Positions 45,314 through 54,172 of a stretch of DNA of 64,000 bases are shown one piece after another. The notes under the pieces are model-generated. The model did not search any database. It was not told the origin of the DNA and was given only the letters and a program-made list of their open reading frames with translations. Where the stretch lies: NCBI RefSeq assembly GCF_003419895.1, contig NZ_QPMM01000013.1, forward strand, positions 1 through 64,000, given 5' to 3'. The DNA comes from Chitinophaga silvatica. Lineage in GTDB: Bacteria; Bacteroidota; Bacteroidia; Chitinophagales; Chitinophagaceae. Both the position numbers and the translations under genes were made by a program. Positions within the stretch are counted from its first letter, which is position 1; every line of letters begins with the position of its first letter.

Positions 45314-46300
45314 ATGATGGAACTTAAGAAAATTATTACGCGGCTGATTATGGGTGTGATGCCGTTTACGGCCTGTACCAAAGATAAAGTACAGCCTGAA
45401 AACATATATGCTAAAACAGGTATTGCGGCGGTGGTGAACAGTAATTTTAGTTTGTCGCTTTGCAAATATGCACTGCTAACCACACACTACAATGATACTT
45501 TGAGTAAGCCAGGGCCCTATACTTTATTGGGTCCGTCCAATGATGCATTCACGGCTGCTGGCTGGCCGTCCGGTGCTGCAATCATTCGTGCTTCAGATTC
45601 TTTACAGGCAATGATGCCTTACCATTTTATACGTGCAGCTATTAAGATGGATTCTTTGCCACTAGCCTTCAATCAGCCGCTGATGGCGGGGAACGGTCAG
45701 CCATTGTATGTAACACATTGGGTGAATAGTCGCGATACGGCGGTTGTTGTAAATGGTGTCAGAGTTAGTACACTGGATAAGCCTGCGGCCAATGGCCTTG
45801 TAAATATTACGGATGGCATACTGAACCCCATCGTTTATAACGATGTGCAGCAGGCAGTTTCTGGAGATCCTTCGTTGTCTATGTTCAACGCTGCCATCAT
45901 TAAAAGCGGCCTTGCTCCAGACTATAATAACGGTGGCCCCTATACGGTATTTGCTCCGGTGAACACCGCCTTCAATGCTATTGGCATTATGACGGTAGAT
46001 AGTATCTACAAAATGGATGCAGCAACACTGCAAAAAATCGTGAAAGCACATATTGCCACAGGAAGGAATTTTATTTATGATTATATTCTGAAAGCAGATG
46101 TAACCACTAATACTTACCAGGAGCATATGCTTAGTGGTGCTATTTCTACTATTACGCTCGTGGCAGATCCTGTGCGCCAGGGCCGCTTTTCCGGTATCAT
46201 CCTGCAAACCGCTTCAAGCGCAAATGTAAGCATCTCCAGAAAAAATATACTGGCAGGTAATGGTGTAGTACACAGCATTTCCGGGCTTTTAAATCAATAA
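45314..46300 (+). CDS. Fasciclin (FAS1) domain lipoprotein 3
   Basis: The protein of about 328 residues has a signal ending MPFTACTKDK. Two FAS1 repeats are seen: FSLSLCKYALLTTHYNDTL with PYTLLGPSNDAFTAAGW and NGLVNITDGIL, then LSMFNAAIIKSGLAPDYNNG with PYTVFAPVNTAFNAIGI and NGVVHSISGLL. I choose ATG 45314 (MMELKK) instead of an upstream 45275 that lies inside the previous gene. It is the third FAS1 lipoprotein in a row. Confidence 0.82.
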   Translation: MMELKKIITRLIMGVMPFTACTKDKVQPENIYAKTGIAAVVNSNFSLSLCKYALLTTHYNDTLSKPGPYTLLGPSNDAFTAAGWPSGAAIIRASDSLQAMMPYHFIRAAIKMDSLPLAFNQPLMAGNGQPLYVTHWVNSRDTAVVVNGVRVSTLDKPAANGLVNITDGILNPIVYNDVQQAVSGDPSLSMFNAAIIKSGLAPDYNNGGPYTVFAPVNTAFNAIGIMTVDSIYKMDAATLQKIVKAHIATGRNFIYDYILKADVTTNTYQEHMLSGAISTITLVADPVRQGRFSGIILQTASSANVSISRKNILAGNGVVHSISGLLNQ

Positions 46301-46309
46301 ACGATTATT

Positions 46310-49300
46310 ATGTTTTCACTGATACATAAAAGATTAAACGCGCTATTAATTACGCTGGTCGTTTTACTAGGTAGCCAGACTATCGCCACTGCACAGCAAA
46401 CGGATGGGAGTCTTATTGGTAAGGTGACTGACAGCACAGGCCTTGCGCTGGTTGCTGCTACCGTGATCGCAAAACACCAGCCTTCAGGTACGGTGTACAG
46501 CACGCTTACGGATAAGCTGGGAAGTTTTTATTTACCCGGACTTCGTATAGGCGGCCCGTATATCATTACCGTTACTATGGTAGGCAGAAAAACCATTCAT
46601 CAGGAACAGATAACTGTTCACCTGGGAGAACCACAGCAGCTGAACTTCTTCTTAACAGAAGAACAGAAACAACTGAACGAGGTAGTGATAGCCTCTGCCA
46701 ATACGAAAAACAAAGCGAATACCTTTGGCGCCGGACAAAACATCACGCGTTCGCAGATTAGTAGTCTGCCCAGTGTCAGCCGAAGTTTGCAGGACATGAC
46801 CCGGCTGGTGCCACAGAGCTCAAAGGATAACGCATTCGCAGGTACGAATTTCAGGTACAACAACATCACTATCGATGGTGCGGTAAATAATGATGCGATA
46901 GGTTTCAGTCCTTCCGCAGGTGGCATTACCGGTACTTCCGGTGCTCCGGGGTCCAGTACCCGCACCAATACCATTTCAATGGACGCCATAGAAGATATGC
47001 AGGTATATCTGGCGCCTTTCGATGTGAAGATCGGTAACTTCACAGGTGGAAGTATTAATGCGGTAACACGTAGTGGTACTAATGCTGTGACCGGCTCTGC
47101 TTATGTTTTTGGCCGCAATGCAGCCATTACCGGGAATGATAAAATAGGTTCCTTAGGGAAGATGAACAGCGATTTTTATGATTATCAGGCAGGCGTACGA
47201 CTTGGATTCCCAATCATAAAAAATAAATTGTTCTTCTTTACCAATGAAGAAATCACCCGCAGACAAGACCCTGTGCAGCTCATGGCAGGACAAACGGAAA
47301 CATCACAGATACTCAGTGCGAAGGATGCCAGCGATATCCGTGACTATACGCTGAACCATTACGGCAATATCTTTGATCCCGGTACAGCTGGAGCCTATAG
47401 CAGCTATTCAAGGTCGGAGAAATATTTTAATCGCCTCGACTGGAATATCAATGCGAATAATCAGCTGGCTATACGAAATAATACTGTCCTTTCCCGTGCC
47501 GTGAATATGGACCGCGACCAGATGGACTTCCGATTTAGCTCCATGGCCTACAAGCAAACCAATAATACCAGTGCTACCGTTGCTGAACTCAAATCTTCCT
47601 TAAAAGGAAATTTCTCCAACAGCCTGATCGTCGGGTATACGGCTATTCACGACTATCGTGATCCTTTGTCGGACCCGGCTTTACCGCAGATTCAGATCAT
47701 GGGACGCACACCGGGAACCACCATTTACCTGGGCACCGATAGGGAAGCGGCTATCTTCAATATGAAACAGCGTACCTGGGAAATCACAGATAATCTTACC
47801 TGGCACCGAGGTAAGCATACCATGCTGTTGGGTACACATAATGAACTGTATCATGTGAGCTATGGTTTTGTAAATTCATGGAATGGCAGGGTAGATTATT
47901 TAACCATTGATGATTATCTGAATAATAATCCTTACCGGGTAAGGGGGAGCTATAACTACAACAATAACTCCAGGGATTATATTCTGGCACATCCCGAAGC
48001 GGTATTTGATGTAAATATGCTCAGTGCATACTTTCAGGATGAGATCAGGGTCACGGACAGGTTTCGTATTACACCGGGTTTACGTGCAGACTATTCCTTC
48101 CTGCCACATACGCAGCCGCTAAGTGATGCCGTGAAAACAGCTTATACCGATTCGTACTTTGGGAATAGCTACAACTATACGCCATTGAACCAGATCAGCA
48201 ATCAGTATCTGGACAAGGTGCAGTTATCGCCAAGGATAGGTTTCAGATATGAGATGACGAAAGATGGACAACTGGTGCTGCGCGGCGGTGCTGGCTTATT
48301 CACGGGCCGTATCCCGCTGGCCTGGCTGGGCTATGCTTTCTACAATACGGGCATCAACTATGGCGCATATGATCAGAAAGCCGATCAGCAGCCATTTGCA
48401 CCAGGAACAGATCCTGTGAAGCCCGGAAAAAATGGTATCGCTGATTTTATTGCTGCCAATGGAACAGATGTTAGCAGCGCCAAAGCCGGCAAAACGCAGG
48501 TGGATGTAATAGATAATCATTTCATGATGCCGAAAGTAATGAGGGTAAATCTGGCTCTGGATTATACGTCGGCGAGTGGTTATAAATTCGGGATTGAAGG
48601 GTTGTATACCAAAACGATCCATGACGTTTATTTTCAGCAGGTAAATATAAAGGACAACCCACGTTACTACGGCTTTGATTCTTCGCATCAGTTCCCGGTA
48701 TATAACGGCAGTGTGGATCCTCGCTTCTCCAATGCATATGAATTAAGCAATACAAATCTTGGATACCGCTACTCACTGACAGGTACGGTGAGTCGCCGCT
48801 TTAACGGTGGCTTCAACACCTCCGTTGCCTATACCTATGGAGGCTCCAAAGATGCATTCAATGGTATCCGTAACTCCATGGAAAGCAACTGGCAGCTGAA
48901 TCAGGCACTGAGCCCCAATAACGCAGGATTGGCATGGTCTAATTTTGATATTCGTCATCGTATCCTCGTAAACGTTGGCTATCAGCGTGCCTGGAACGAG
49001 CGCTGGACAAGCCGTATCAATCTCCTGGTAAGTGCGCAGTCTGGCAGTCCATTTACTTATGGTATCGTCAACAACAGTATGCAGGGATTACCGCAGCAGG
49101 TGAGTGTGGCCTATATTCCAAGAGAAAGTGAGGCAATACGTTTCTTTCAGGATTACACAACTGCCACCGGCGCTGTAGTTACTGCCGCTCAACAAGCCGC
49201 AGACTTCAATGCCTATATCGACGGGAACAAATACCTGAGCGGTCGCCGTGGTGCTTTTACAGAGCGCAATTCAGGCCGTACGCCTTGGAATACTACCGCA

Positions 49301-49591
49301 GATCTGCATTTCGCACAGGAGTTTTATTTCTCAAAGAGCAAGTTCATCACGCTTACCATTGATATCATGAACCTGACCAACCTCGTCAACAGCAGCTGGG
49401 GCAGGGTGTATTTCTCACCAAATACCTTTAACTCTACTGCCAGCGTAGGCCTGGTACCTACCTTATTCCCTGTAAAACAGAATGAAGGTAATTACCCTGT
49501 ATATACTTTTATTAATCCGGGTAATCCTTATGCTATCGACTACCTGAACTCCAGAGTACAGGGGCAGTTAGGAGTACGTTATTCGTTCTAG
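46310..49591 (+). CDS. Large TonB-dependent receptor, Oar-like, without STN
   Basis: The 1093-residue product has a signal peptide (ALLITLVVLLGSQTIATAQ). A carboxypeptidase-regulatory-like domain (SLIGKVTDSTGLALVAATVI) comes next, then a plug (LPSVSRSLQDMTRLVPQSS, FRYNNITIDGAVNNDAIGF) and a long barrel (FTGGSINAVTRSGTN, ending LGVRYSF). The plug wording and length match Oar-type TonB-dependent transporters. It closes the operon, so the cluster has two receptors, only the first of which carries a signalling domain. The second may import what the lipoproteins bind. Confidence 0.85.
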   Translation: MFSLIHKRLNALLITLVVLLGSQTIATAQQTDGSLIGKVTDSTGLALVAATVIAKHQPSGTVYSTLTDKLGSFYLPGLRIGGPYIITVTMVGRKTIHQEQITVHLGEPQQLNFFLTEEQKQLNEVVIASANTKNKANTFGAGQNITRSQISSLPSVSRSLQDMTRLVPQSSKDNAFAGTNFRYNNITIDGAVNNDAIGFSPSAGGITGTSGAPGSSTRTNTISMDAIEDMQVYLAPFDVKIGNFTGGSINAVTRSGTNAVTGSAYVFGRNAAITGNDKIGSLGKMNSDFYDYQAGVRLGFPIIKNKLFFFTNEEITRRQDPVQLMAGQTETSQILSAKDASDIRDYTLNHYGNIFDPGTAGAYSSYSRSEKYFNRLDWNINANNQLAIRNNTVLSRAVNMDRDQMDFRFSSMAYKQTNNTSATVAELKSSLKGNFSNSLIVGYTAIHDYRDPLSDPALPQIQIMGRTPGTTIYLGTDREAAIFNMKQRTWEITDNLTWHRGKHTMLLGTHNELYHVSYGFVNSWNGRVDYLTIDDYLNNNPYRVRGSYNYNNNSRDYILAHPEAVFDVNMLSAYFQDEIRVTDRFRITPGLRADYSFLPHTQPLSDAVKTAYTDSYFGNSYNYTPLNQISNQYLDKVQLSPRIGFRYEMTKDGQLVLRGGAGLFTGRIPLAWLGYAFYNTGINYGAYDQKADQQPFAPGTDPVKPGKNGIADFIAANGTDVSSAKAGKTQVDVIDNHFMMPKVMRVNLALDYTSASGYKFGIEGLYTKTIHDVYFQQVNIKDNPRYYGFDSSHQFPVYNGSVDPRFSNAYELSNTNLGYRYSLTGTVSRRFNGGFNTSVAYTYGGSKDAFNGIRNSMESNWQLNQALSPNNAGLAWSNFDIRHRILVNVGYQRAWNERWTSRINLLVSAQSGSPFTYGIVNNSMQGLPQQVSVAYIPRESEAIRFFQDYTTATGAVVTAAQQAADFNAYIDGNKYLSGRRGAFTERNSGRTPWNTTADLHFAQEFYFSKSKFITLTIDIMNLTNLVNSSWGRVYFSPNTFNSTASVGLVPTLFPVKQNEGNYPVYTFINPGNPYAIDYLNSRVQGQLGVRYSF

Positions 49592-49604
49592 AAAATAGAT
49601 ATCC

Positions 49605-49663
49605 GGGATTTCCCCCAACAAAACGGGGCGCTGGTAGCCTTCCATTTTGTTGGGGAAAATCCC
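49605..49663 (+). terminator. Long hairpin closing the receptor-lipoprotein operon
   Basis: GGGATTT-C-CCCCAACAAAA (49605-49623) pairs with TTTTGTTGGGG-A-AAATCCC (49645-49663), with one mismatch and an intervening loop of 21 bases. It lies 14 bp after the receptor stop. No T run follows, so it may also stabilise the 3' end of the long mRNA. The rest of 49664-50107 holds no convincing gene. Confidence 0.7.
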
Positions 49664-50001
49664 ATCGGGTTATATGATGGAGTAGATCTCAAAAGAGGAG
49701 GGAAATCTTTTTTATTTATCCTTCTTAAAGAAATAAAACTTTCCATAGTTGTTAAAAAGAACGAAGGCCAGGCCCATCTAATAAAGATTTTAACTTAAAA
49801 AACTACGCGCCAAAGATTTTCTTCCCCCGGTTGCAGTACGGGATTTTGCTGTAAGAAAAAAGGAATTTCCCTATGTAATACGGCGCCAATGGGAGGTTTT
49901 AACTATTGGAGAGGCAGTAAAAAGATCAAAAAAAGAACGCGAATTTCACTGGAATTCCGATATCCCATAAATTAATCCTGTAATACCCAATTTATTAACC
50001 T

Positions 50002-50023
50002 ACCTTTATAAAGGTTACATTTG
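50002..50023 (+). promoter_or_regulatory. Candidate promoter with palindromic operator upstream of the RRM gene
   Basis: The perfect palindrome ACCTTTATAAAGGT (50002-50015) is followed at once by TACATTTG (50016-50023), an exact TAnnTTTG -7 element. A repressor bound to the palindrome would cover the promoter spacer. This leaves an untranslated leader of about 75 bases before the GTG start. Confidence 0.4.
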
Positions 50024-50107
50024 GCTACTTCTGATTTAGTTTGGGTTTATTTTTCTTTCTAAATCCTTTCTTTTCAGTAAGATGCATATTTAATAAAAAT
50101 TATATTT

Positions 50108-50416
50108 GTGAATATTTTTGTAGGTAATATAGGTGACAGAACAACCGAAGATGAAATATGGTCTTTATTTGACCCATTTGGAGTTGTATATAGTATTAAT
50201 GTGGCTTATGATAAGTACAGTGGCCGTTCTAAAGGCTTTGCATTCGTTGAAATGCCAGACGATTCCAATGCAGTACAGGCAATTAAGGAATTGAATAATT
50301 CAGTAGTTGCTGGTCAGACAATTGTAGTGTATGAGGCTCGTCCAAAGCCCGAAAGACCAGAAAATAATCGTTTCTCCAGATCCGGCCCAAGGCCTGGATT
50401 TAGACCCAGATACTAA
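50108..50416 (+). CDS. Small RRM-type RNA-binding protein
   Basis: The 102-residue product has one RNA-recognition motif with RNP2 IFVGNI at 3-8 and RNP1 KGFAFVEM near 41-48. A short basic tail rich in R, P and G (RFSRSGPRPGFRPRY) follows. The start is GTG. Such proteins are common in Bacteroidota, often linked to cold or growth control, and probably bind single-stranded RNA. It is monocistronic, with a strong terminator after it. Confidence 0.92.
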   Translation: MNIFVGNIGDRTTEDEIWSLFDPFGVVYSINVAYDKYSGRSKGFAFVEMPDDSNAVQAIKELNNSVVAGQTIVVYEARPKPERPENNRFSRSGPRPGFRPRY

Positions 50417-50468
50417 TAGTTTGATGTTTTAAAACGTCGATTACCTTTATTTGGTAAGAGAGCAGAAG

Positions 50469-50513
50469 AGCAAAGCAACAGAATACGTTAAGTAGTTTGT
50501 TGCTTTGCTTTTG
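50469..50513 (+). terminator. Rho-independent terminator of the RRM gene
   Basis: AGCAAAGCAACA (50469-50480) pairs with TGTTGCTTTGCT (50498-50509), followed by TTT. Confidence 0.8.
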
Positions 50514-50717
50514 CTATTCCAGGTACCGTAGCTACAACAAGTTGAATTTCCCACTTTATTTTCTAATTATACCATTAATAGTATGGTAACAAGAACTGTC
50601 AACAGGGATAGCAGCTCAATTATTTCTTCGAATGGCTACAAACCCCCAAAGCGGAAAATAAATTGAAATATGAGTTTACTTAGTAGTAAGTAGCGAGGAC
50701 GGTTTTTTAGACAAAAT

Positions 50718-51305
50718 TTACAGTGATGTTATACTGACAGTTCCTGTAGGATCATTCTCCATCCAGCAATCCATATAATCACTATTAGCCACTGCACTTT
50801 TCGAAATATTTACTATAGTTGTTCCTACATTAACTACATATGTGGTACTACTGAAATTGTATATTGCCCAAATAGTAGTTCCTGGAGTAGACTCAACACA
50901 CAAGTTATTCGCGTCATACCCAATTAGGACATGAACTGCGGTAGGATCTTTTGGAAAACAAAATTCCGTATTACAATTAGTAGCAGCTGTTCCATCAAAG
51001 ATATGAGAACTGCCATCTATATGATACATTTGAATGGATGACATTTTATTTAGTGCATGAATTACAGAATTGGCTGATAAATCTGTAATTCTAATTACAT
51101 TCTTATTATTAATTTTTTTAAATTCTACGACCAGGTCATTGTTGTAAAATGTGGAATCTTTTGAGAAATCAAAAGATGTCTTTTTATTTGTCTTGTTATC
51201 AATTATGTAGAGAGGAGCCTCTTTACTCTTATTTAGATTGCTTTTCTTTGTGCAGCCAAATAGTACTGCAGTAATAACGATTGTAAGTCTTAATGATGTT
51301 CTCAT
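50718..51305 (-). CDS. Lipoprotein of unknown function
   Basis: The 195-residue product has a lipoprotein signal (LTIVITAVLFGCTKKSN). The mature domain is beta-rich and contains four cysteines (TNCNTEFC, NLCVES, MDCWMEN). I do not recognise the family. It stands alone on the minus strand between the RRM gene and a 650-bp intergenic stretch. Confidence 0.65.
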   Translation of the reverse strand: MRTSLRLTIVITAVLFGCTKKSNLNKSKEAPLYIIDNKTNKKTSFDFSKDSTFYNNDLVVEFKKINNKNVIRITDLSANSVIHALNKMSSIQMYHIDGSSHIFDGTAATNCNTEFCFPKDPTAVHVLIGYDANNLCVESTPGTTIWAIYNFSSTTYVVNVGTTIVNISKSAVANSDYMDCWMENDPTGTVSITSL

Positions 51306-51955
51306 GTGATTAACAGTTTTTGATTATAAGTAAAATGGATATCCTAAAGTAGTACAACCGTCCACTCACCAAGCTGGATTTTAATACAAGACCCCAAAGC
51401 TTAAAACTTTATCAAACGCTATTTCGGACATAGGGCTGAAGAAAAAATGAAGCGGTTATTTAGAAAAGGAGGTAAGCTCCTCCTGATTTAGTGCTATTCA
51501 GTTTAGAGGTTAAACTATTTTTGGTTGTTTATTCATTTCTTTCTACGTAAAGCCTACTGGCAGTACTTTCCCAATCGTTTATAGGATTTTGTTATTTTAA
51601 TTAATGCATGAACCACTCCAGAACTACAGACAGGCAGTGGAAAATGTTGGCATTTAGTAACACCATTAATGCAGTAATGCGATGTTAATCAATTGCAAGT
51701 GATTTGCTGATAGAATCAACTATTATATTGAATATACGGAATTTTGTAACATCATATAACACATCGCTCATATAGACAATCCTCCTTAATTGATATATTT
51801 TTTCGGAGTCGATAACCACATTGCCAAAAACAATCCTGTATAATAATTATTCAAACTAGTCCCTACATTTTGCTACATCTCAATAATTTAAAATGATATG
51901 AATTAGTTAAAAATGCTATATTTATCGCATTAATATAAATAAACTTATCCTGTCC
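51306..51955 (+). other. Intergenic stretch of about 650 bp
   Basis: No convincing gene in either strand. TATATTTA near 51914 is close to the TAnnTTTG -7 consensus and could start transcription of the small gene at 51956. Confidence 0.35.
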
Positions 51956-52300
51956 ATGAAATGCCGAATACTCCTATGCTGCTTATTTTTTTCTTTTGCA
52001 GTGAGTACCCAACCTAAAACCATATACGAAAAGTTTGGATGGACAAAAAAAGGGGGTAGGACAACAGCTGCAAATAATCTGATAATGATGTCTTCAGGAG
52101 TGGTAGCAGCGCCAGGTCCATCTACTCCTAATAATATTAGTATTAAAACAGTGATGGAAGAAAGCGATAAGCTATTTCAGACCTCTTCCCGCTTTGAGGC
52201 CGATTATAATTTTTCGGTGAAACCAGTATTGAAGTTGGGAAATGGCAATAGAAAAGGTCGGTTTTATTATAAAATAAATACTTCGCTCTATGCTTGTTAA
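51956..52300 (+). CDS. Small secreted protein of unknown function
   Basis: The 114-residue product has a signal peptide (ILLCCLFFSFAVSTQP). The mature part is basic, with EKFGWTKKGGRTTAANNLIM and LKLGNGNRKGRFYY, and ends in a cysteine. I do not recognise it. It precedes the two WG-repeat genes by 66 bp on the same strand and may be expressed with them. Confidence 0.45.
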   Translation: MKCRILLCCLFFSFAVSTQPKTIYEKFGWTKKGGRTTAANNLIMMSSGVVAAPGPSTPNNISIKTVMEESDKLFQTSSRFEADYNFSVKPVLKLGNGNRKGRFYYKINTSLYAC

Positions 52301-52366
52301 TATGTATGCTTTAAGAAATTGGTATGTATATATAATAAATTTTGTATTTCTTATACCTATGAATTC

Positions 52367-54172
52367 ATGAAAATTATTTTCGTATGGGTAGCTGCGTTAA
52401 CCCTCATCATACTCAGCAGCCATCAGCTTTCGGCACAGGTGTTCTATTTAAAGAAAAAGGCAGATCAGGCGGATGTAAAAGAGATTCTTAGCTCCCAATT
52501 GGAATTAGTGAACCTGATTCTGCCAGAGGGTAAACAACGCGCTACTGCTTCCTACCAAACTATCAACGATAGTACATCAGAAGGAATATTAACAATACCT
52601 GGATTATTTCCTCTGAATACAGGAAAGTTAATTGATGCTGTCATGCATTTAGTAGCAGTGAATAACAAACTGAAATACACTTATACGGTGTATAACAGCA
52701 CCAATATAGCAGAAATCACAAACAGTGAAGAATTCAGCTCCTGGAAGCTGCACCCGGTAGGCGAAATCTATTGCGATAGCTATTATAATTACTATTCTCG
52801 CCTATATAAAAATTCGGCAGGTAAGGTAGTTATGGAATATCATCCTATGGAAGTGGCAAAGCTCCCCATTTCTTTACAACAGCGTGTTAAAGATTCTGTA
52901 ACCGTATTACTTAAACAATTGGCTGAAGAAGAAGAGATGCAACTAAAAGCAGGTCTCCAGAATTCTGTGCATGTAGCAAAAGACTTCCATGATGGGCTTG
53001 CTGCTATTGGTATAGCCGGGGCCGGAACCGATAAAGATGGTAAATCTGTCACTTTATATGCATATATCGATACTGCAGGTATTCTGGTTGAGGAAGAACC
53101 ATATTATTTGATGGCTTCCGATTTTCAGGAGCATTATGCCCTGGTGATTGATCCGGATACTAAGCTGTGGGAATTTATTCCTGATGAAAATAGAGGATCT
53201 ATTGAAGGTACCTTCCAACATGCTTACCTATTTAACCAGGGCCGTGCCCTTGTTTATCGAAATACCGGATTTGGATTTATTGACACCCTTGGTACAGAAA
53301 TTACAAAGTTGAAATATTTTGATGCCCGTTCCTTTTCTGAAGGCATGGCTGCCGTGAAAAATGAAAATAAATGGGGATTTATTGATTTAAACGGAAAAGA
53401 GGCTTTGATACTGCAATTTGACAAGGTGCATGATTTCAAAGGGGGATATGCTTTAGTGGGAAAAGAAGGAGATAATCGATTTAAAAGCTATTATATCCGC
53501 AAAGATGGTCAGGTGGCTTATGAGTTTAGTTCAAATGAAAGAGCAATTCCTGCAACTTTAGATGAGTTAAGAAATAACTCGCTTTTGCCTGGCGATTTTT
53601 ATAATGATATGGCCATTATAGAACGGGATGGCAAACAGATTTATATAAATATTACCGGTAAAGAAGTAATTCGTGTCAAATCCCGTGGTTGTAAATTGAA
53701 ACTTCGCCATTTTGTAAATGGATATGCCAGGATAGAAGCATGTGGCAAATGGGGGATGATAGATCGGAATGGAAATTGGGTTATAGCTGCTGAATATGAT
53801 GCGATTGGCGATATGTTTAATGACCGTGTTGCTGTTATGCGTAATGGCAATTGGGGATTTGCAGATAAAACAGGCCAAATAATAATTAACCCAGGTATCA
53901 CAGACCGCCCTGGCGCCATACAGAAGCAAGCTTCGTACGATTACGTATCTAATTTCTCAGAAGGACTTGCTGTTGTAAGAGTGAACGAAAATTATGGATA
54001 TATAGATACCAATGGACAATGGTTTATTAAACCTACACTGAAAAATGCCCGCCCATTTAAAAATGGTTTTGCCTGCGTTATTTTTCCTGAAGGAGAAAAA
54101 GAATGGCAGTATATACGTCGTGATGGCACACAAATTCCAATTTATCTTCCTGATCCAAGTATCGAATTCTAA
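52367..54172 (+). CDS. Secreted WG-repeat protein 1
   Basis: The product is about 601 residues, taking ATG 52367 (MKIIFVWVAALTLII), which gives a clean signal peptide ending LSAQ. The second half contains WG repeats: GFGFIDTLGTEI, KWGFIDLNGKEALI, KWGMIDRNGNWVI, NWGFADKTGQIII and NYGYIDTNGQWFI, each followed by F-x-EG(L/M)A-type linkers. WG (KWG) repeats form propeller-like or solenoid surfaces. The N-terminal 200 residues are a separate exported domain shared with the next gene. The stop shares an A with the next start (TAATG). Confidence 0.8.
   Translation: MKIIFVWVAALTLIILSSHQLSAQVFYLKKKADQADVKEILSSQLELVNLILPEGKQRATASYQTINDSTSEGILTIPGLFPLNTGKLIDAVMHLVAVNNKLKYTYTVYNSTNIAEITNSEEFSSWKLHPVGEIYCDSYYNYYSRLYKNSAGKVVMEYHPMEVAKLPISLQQRVKDSVTVLLKQLAEEEEMQLKAGLQNSVHVAKDFHDGLAAIGIAGAGTDKDGKSVTLYAYIDTAGILVEEEPYYLMASDFQEHYALVIDPDTKLWEFIPDENRGSIEGTFQHAYLFNQGRALVYRNTGFGFIDTLGTEITKLKYFDARSFSEGMAAVKNENKWGFIDLNGKEALILQFDKVHDFKGGYALVGKEGDNRFKSYYIRKDGQVAYEFSSNERAIPATLDELRNNSLLPGDFYNDMAIIERDGKQIYINITGKEVIRVKSRGCKLKLRHFVNGYARIEACGKWGMIDRNGNWVIAAEYDAIGDMFNDRVAVMRNGNWGFADKTGQIIINPGITDRPGAIQKQASYDYVSNFSEGLAVVRVNENYGYIDTNGQWFIKPTLKNARPFKNGFACVIFPEGEKEWQYIRRDGTQIPIYLPDPSIEF

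Noticed and set aside
49664..50107. Possible short coding fragment upstream of the RRM gene
   Set aside because: A stretch of about 45 open codons exists, but no start, no ribosome site and no recognisable family were seen.
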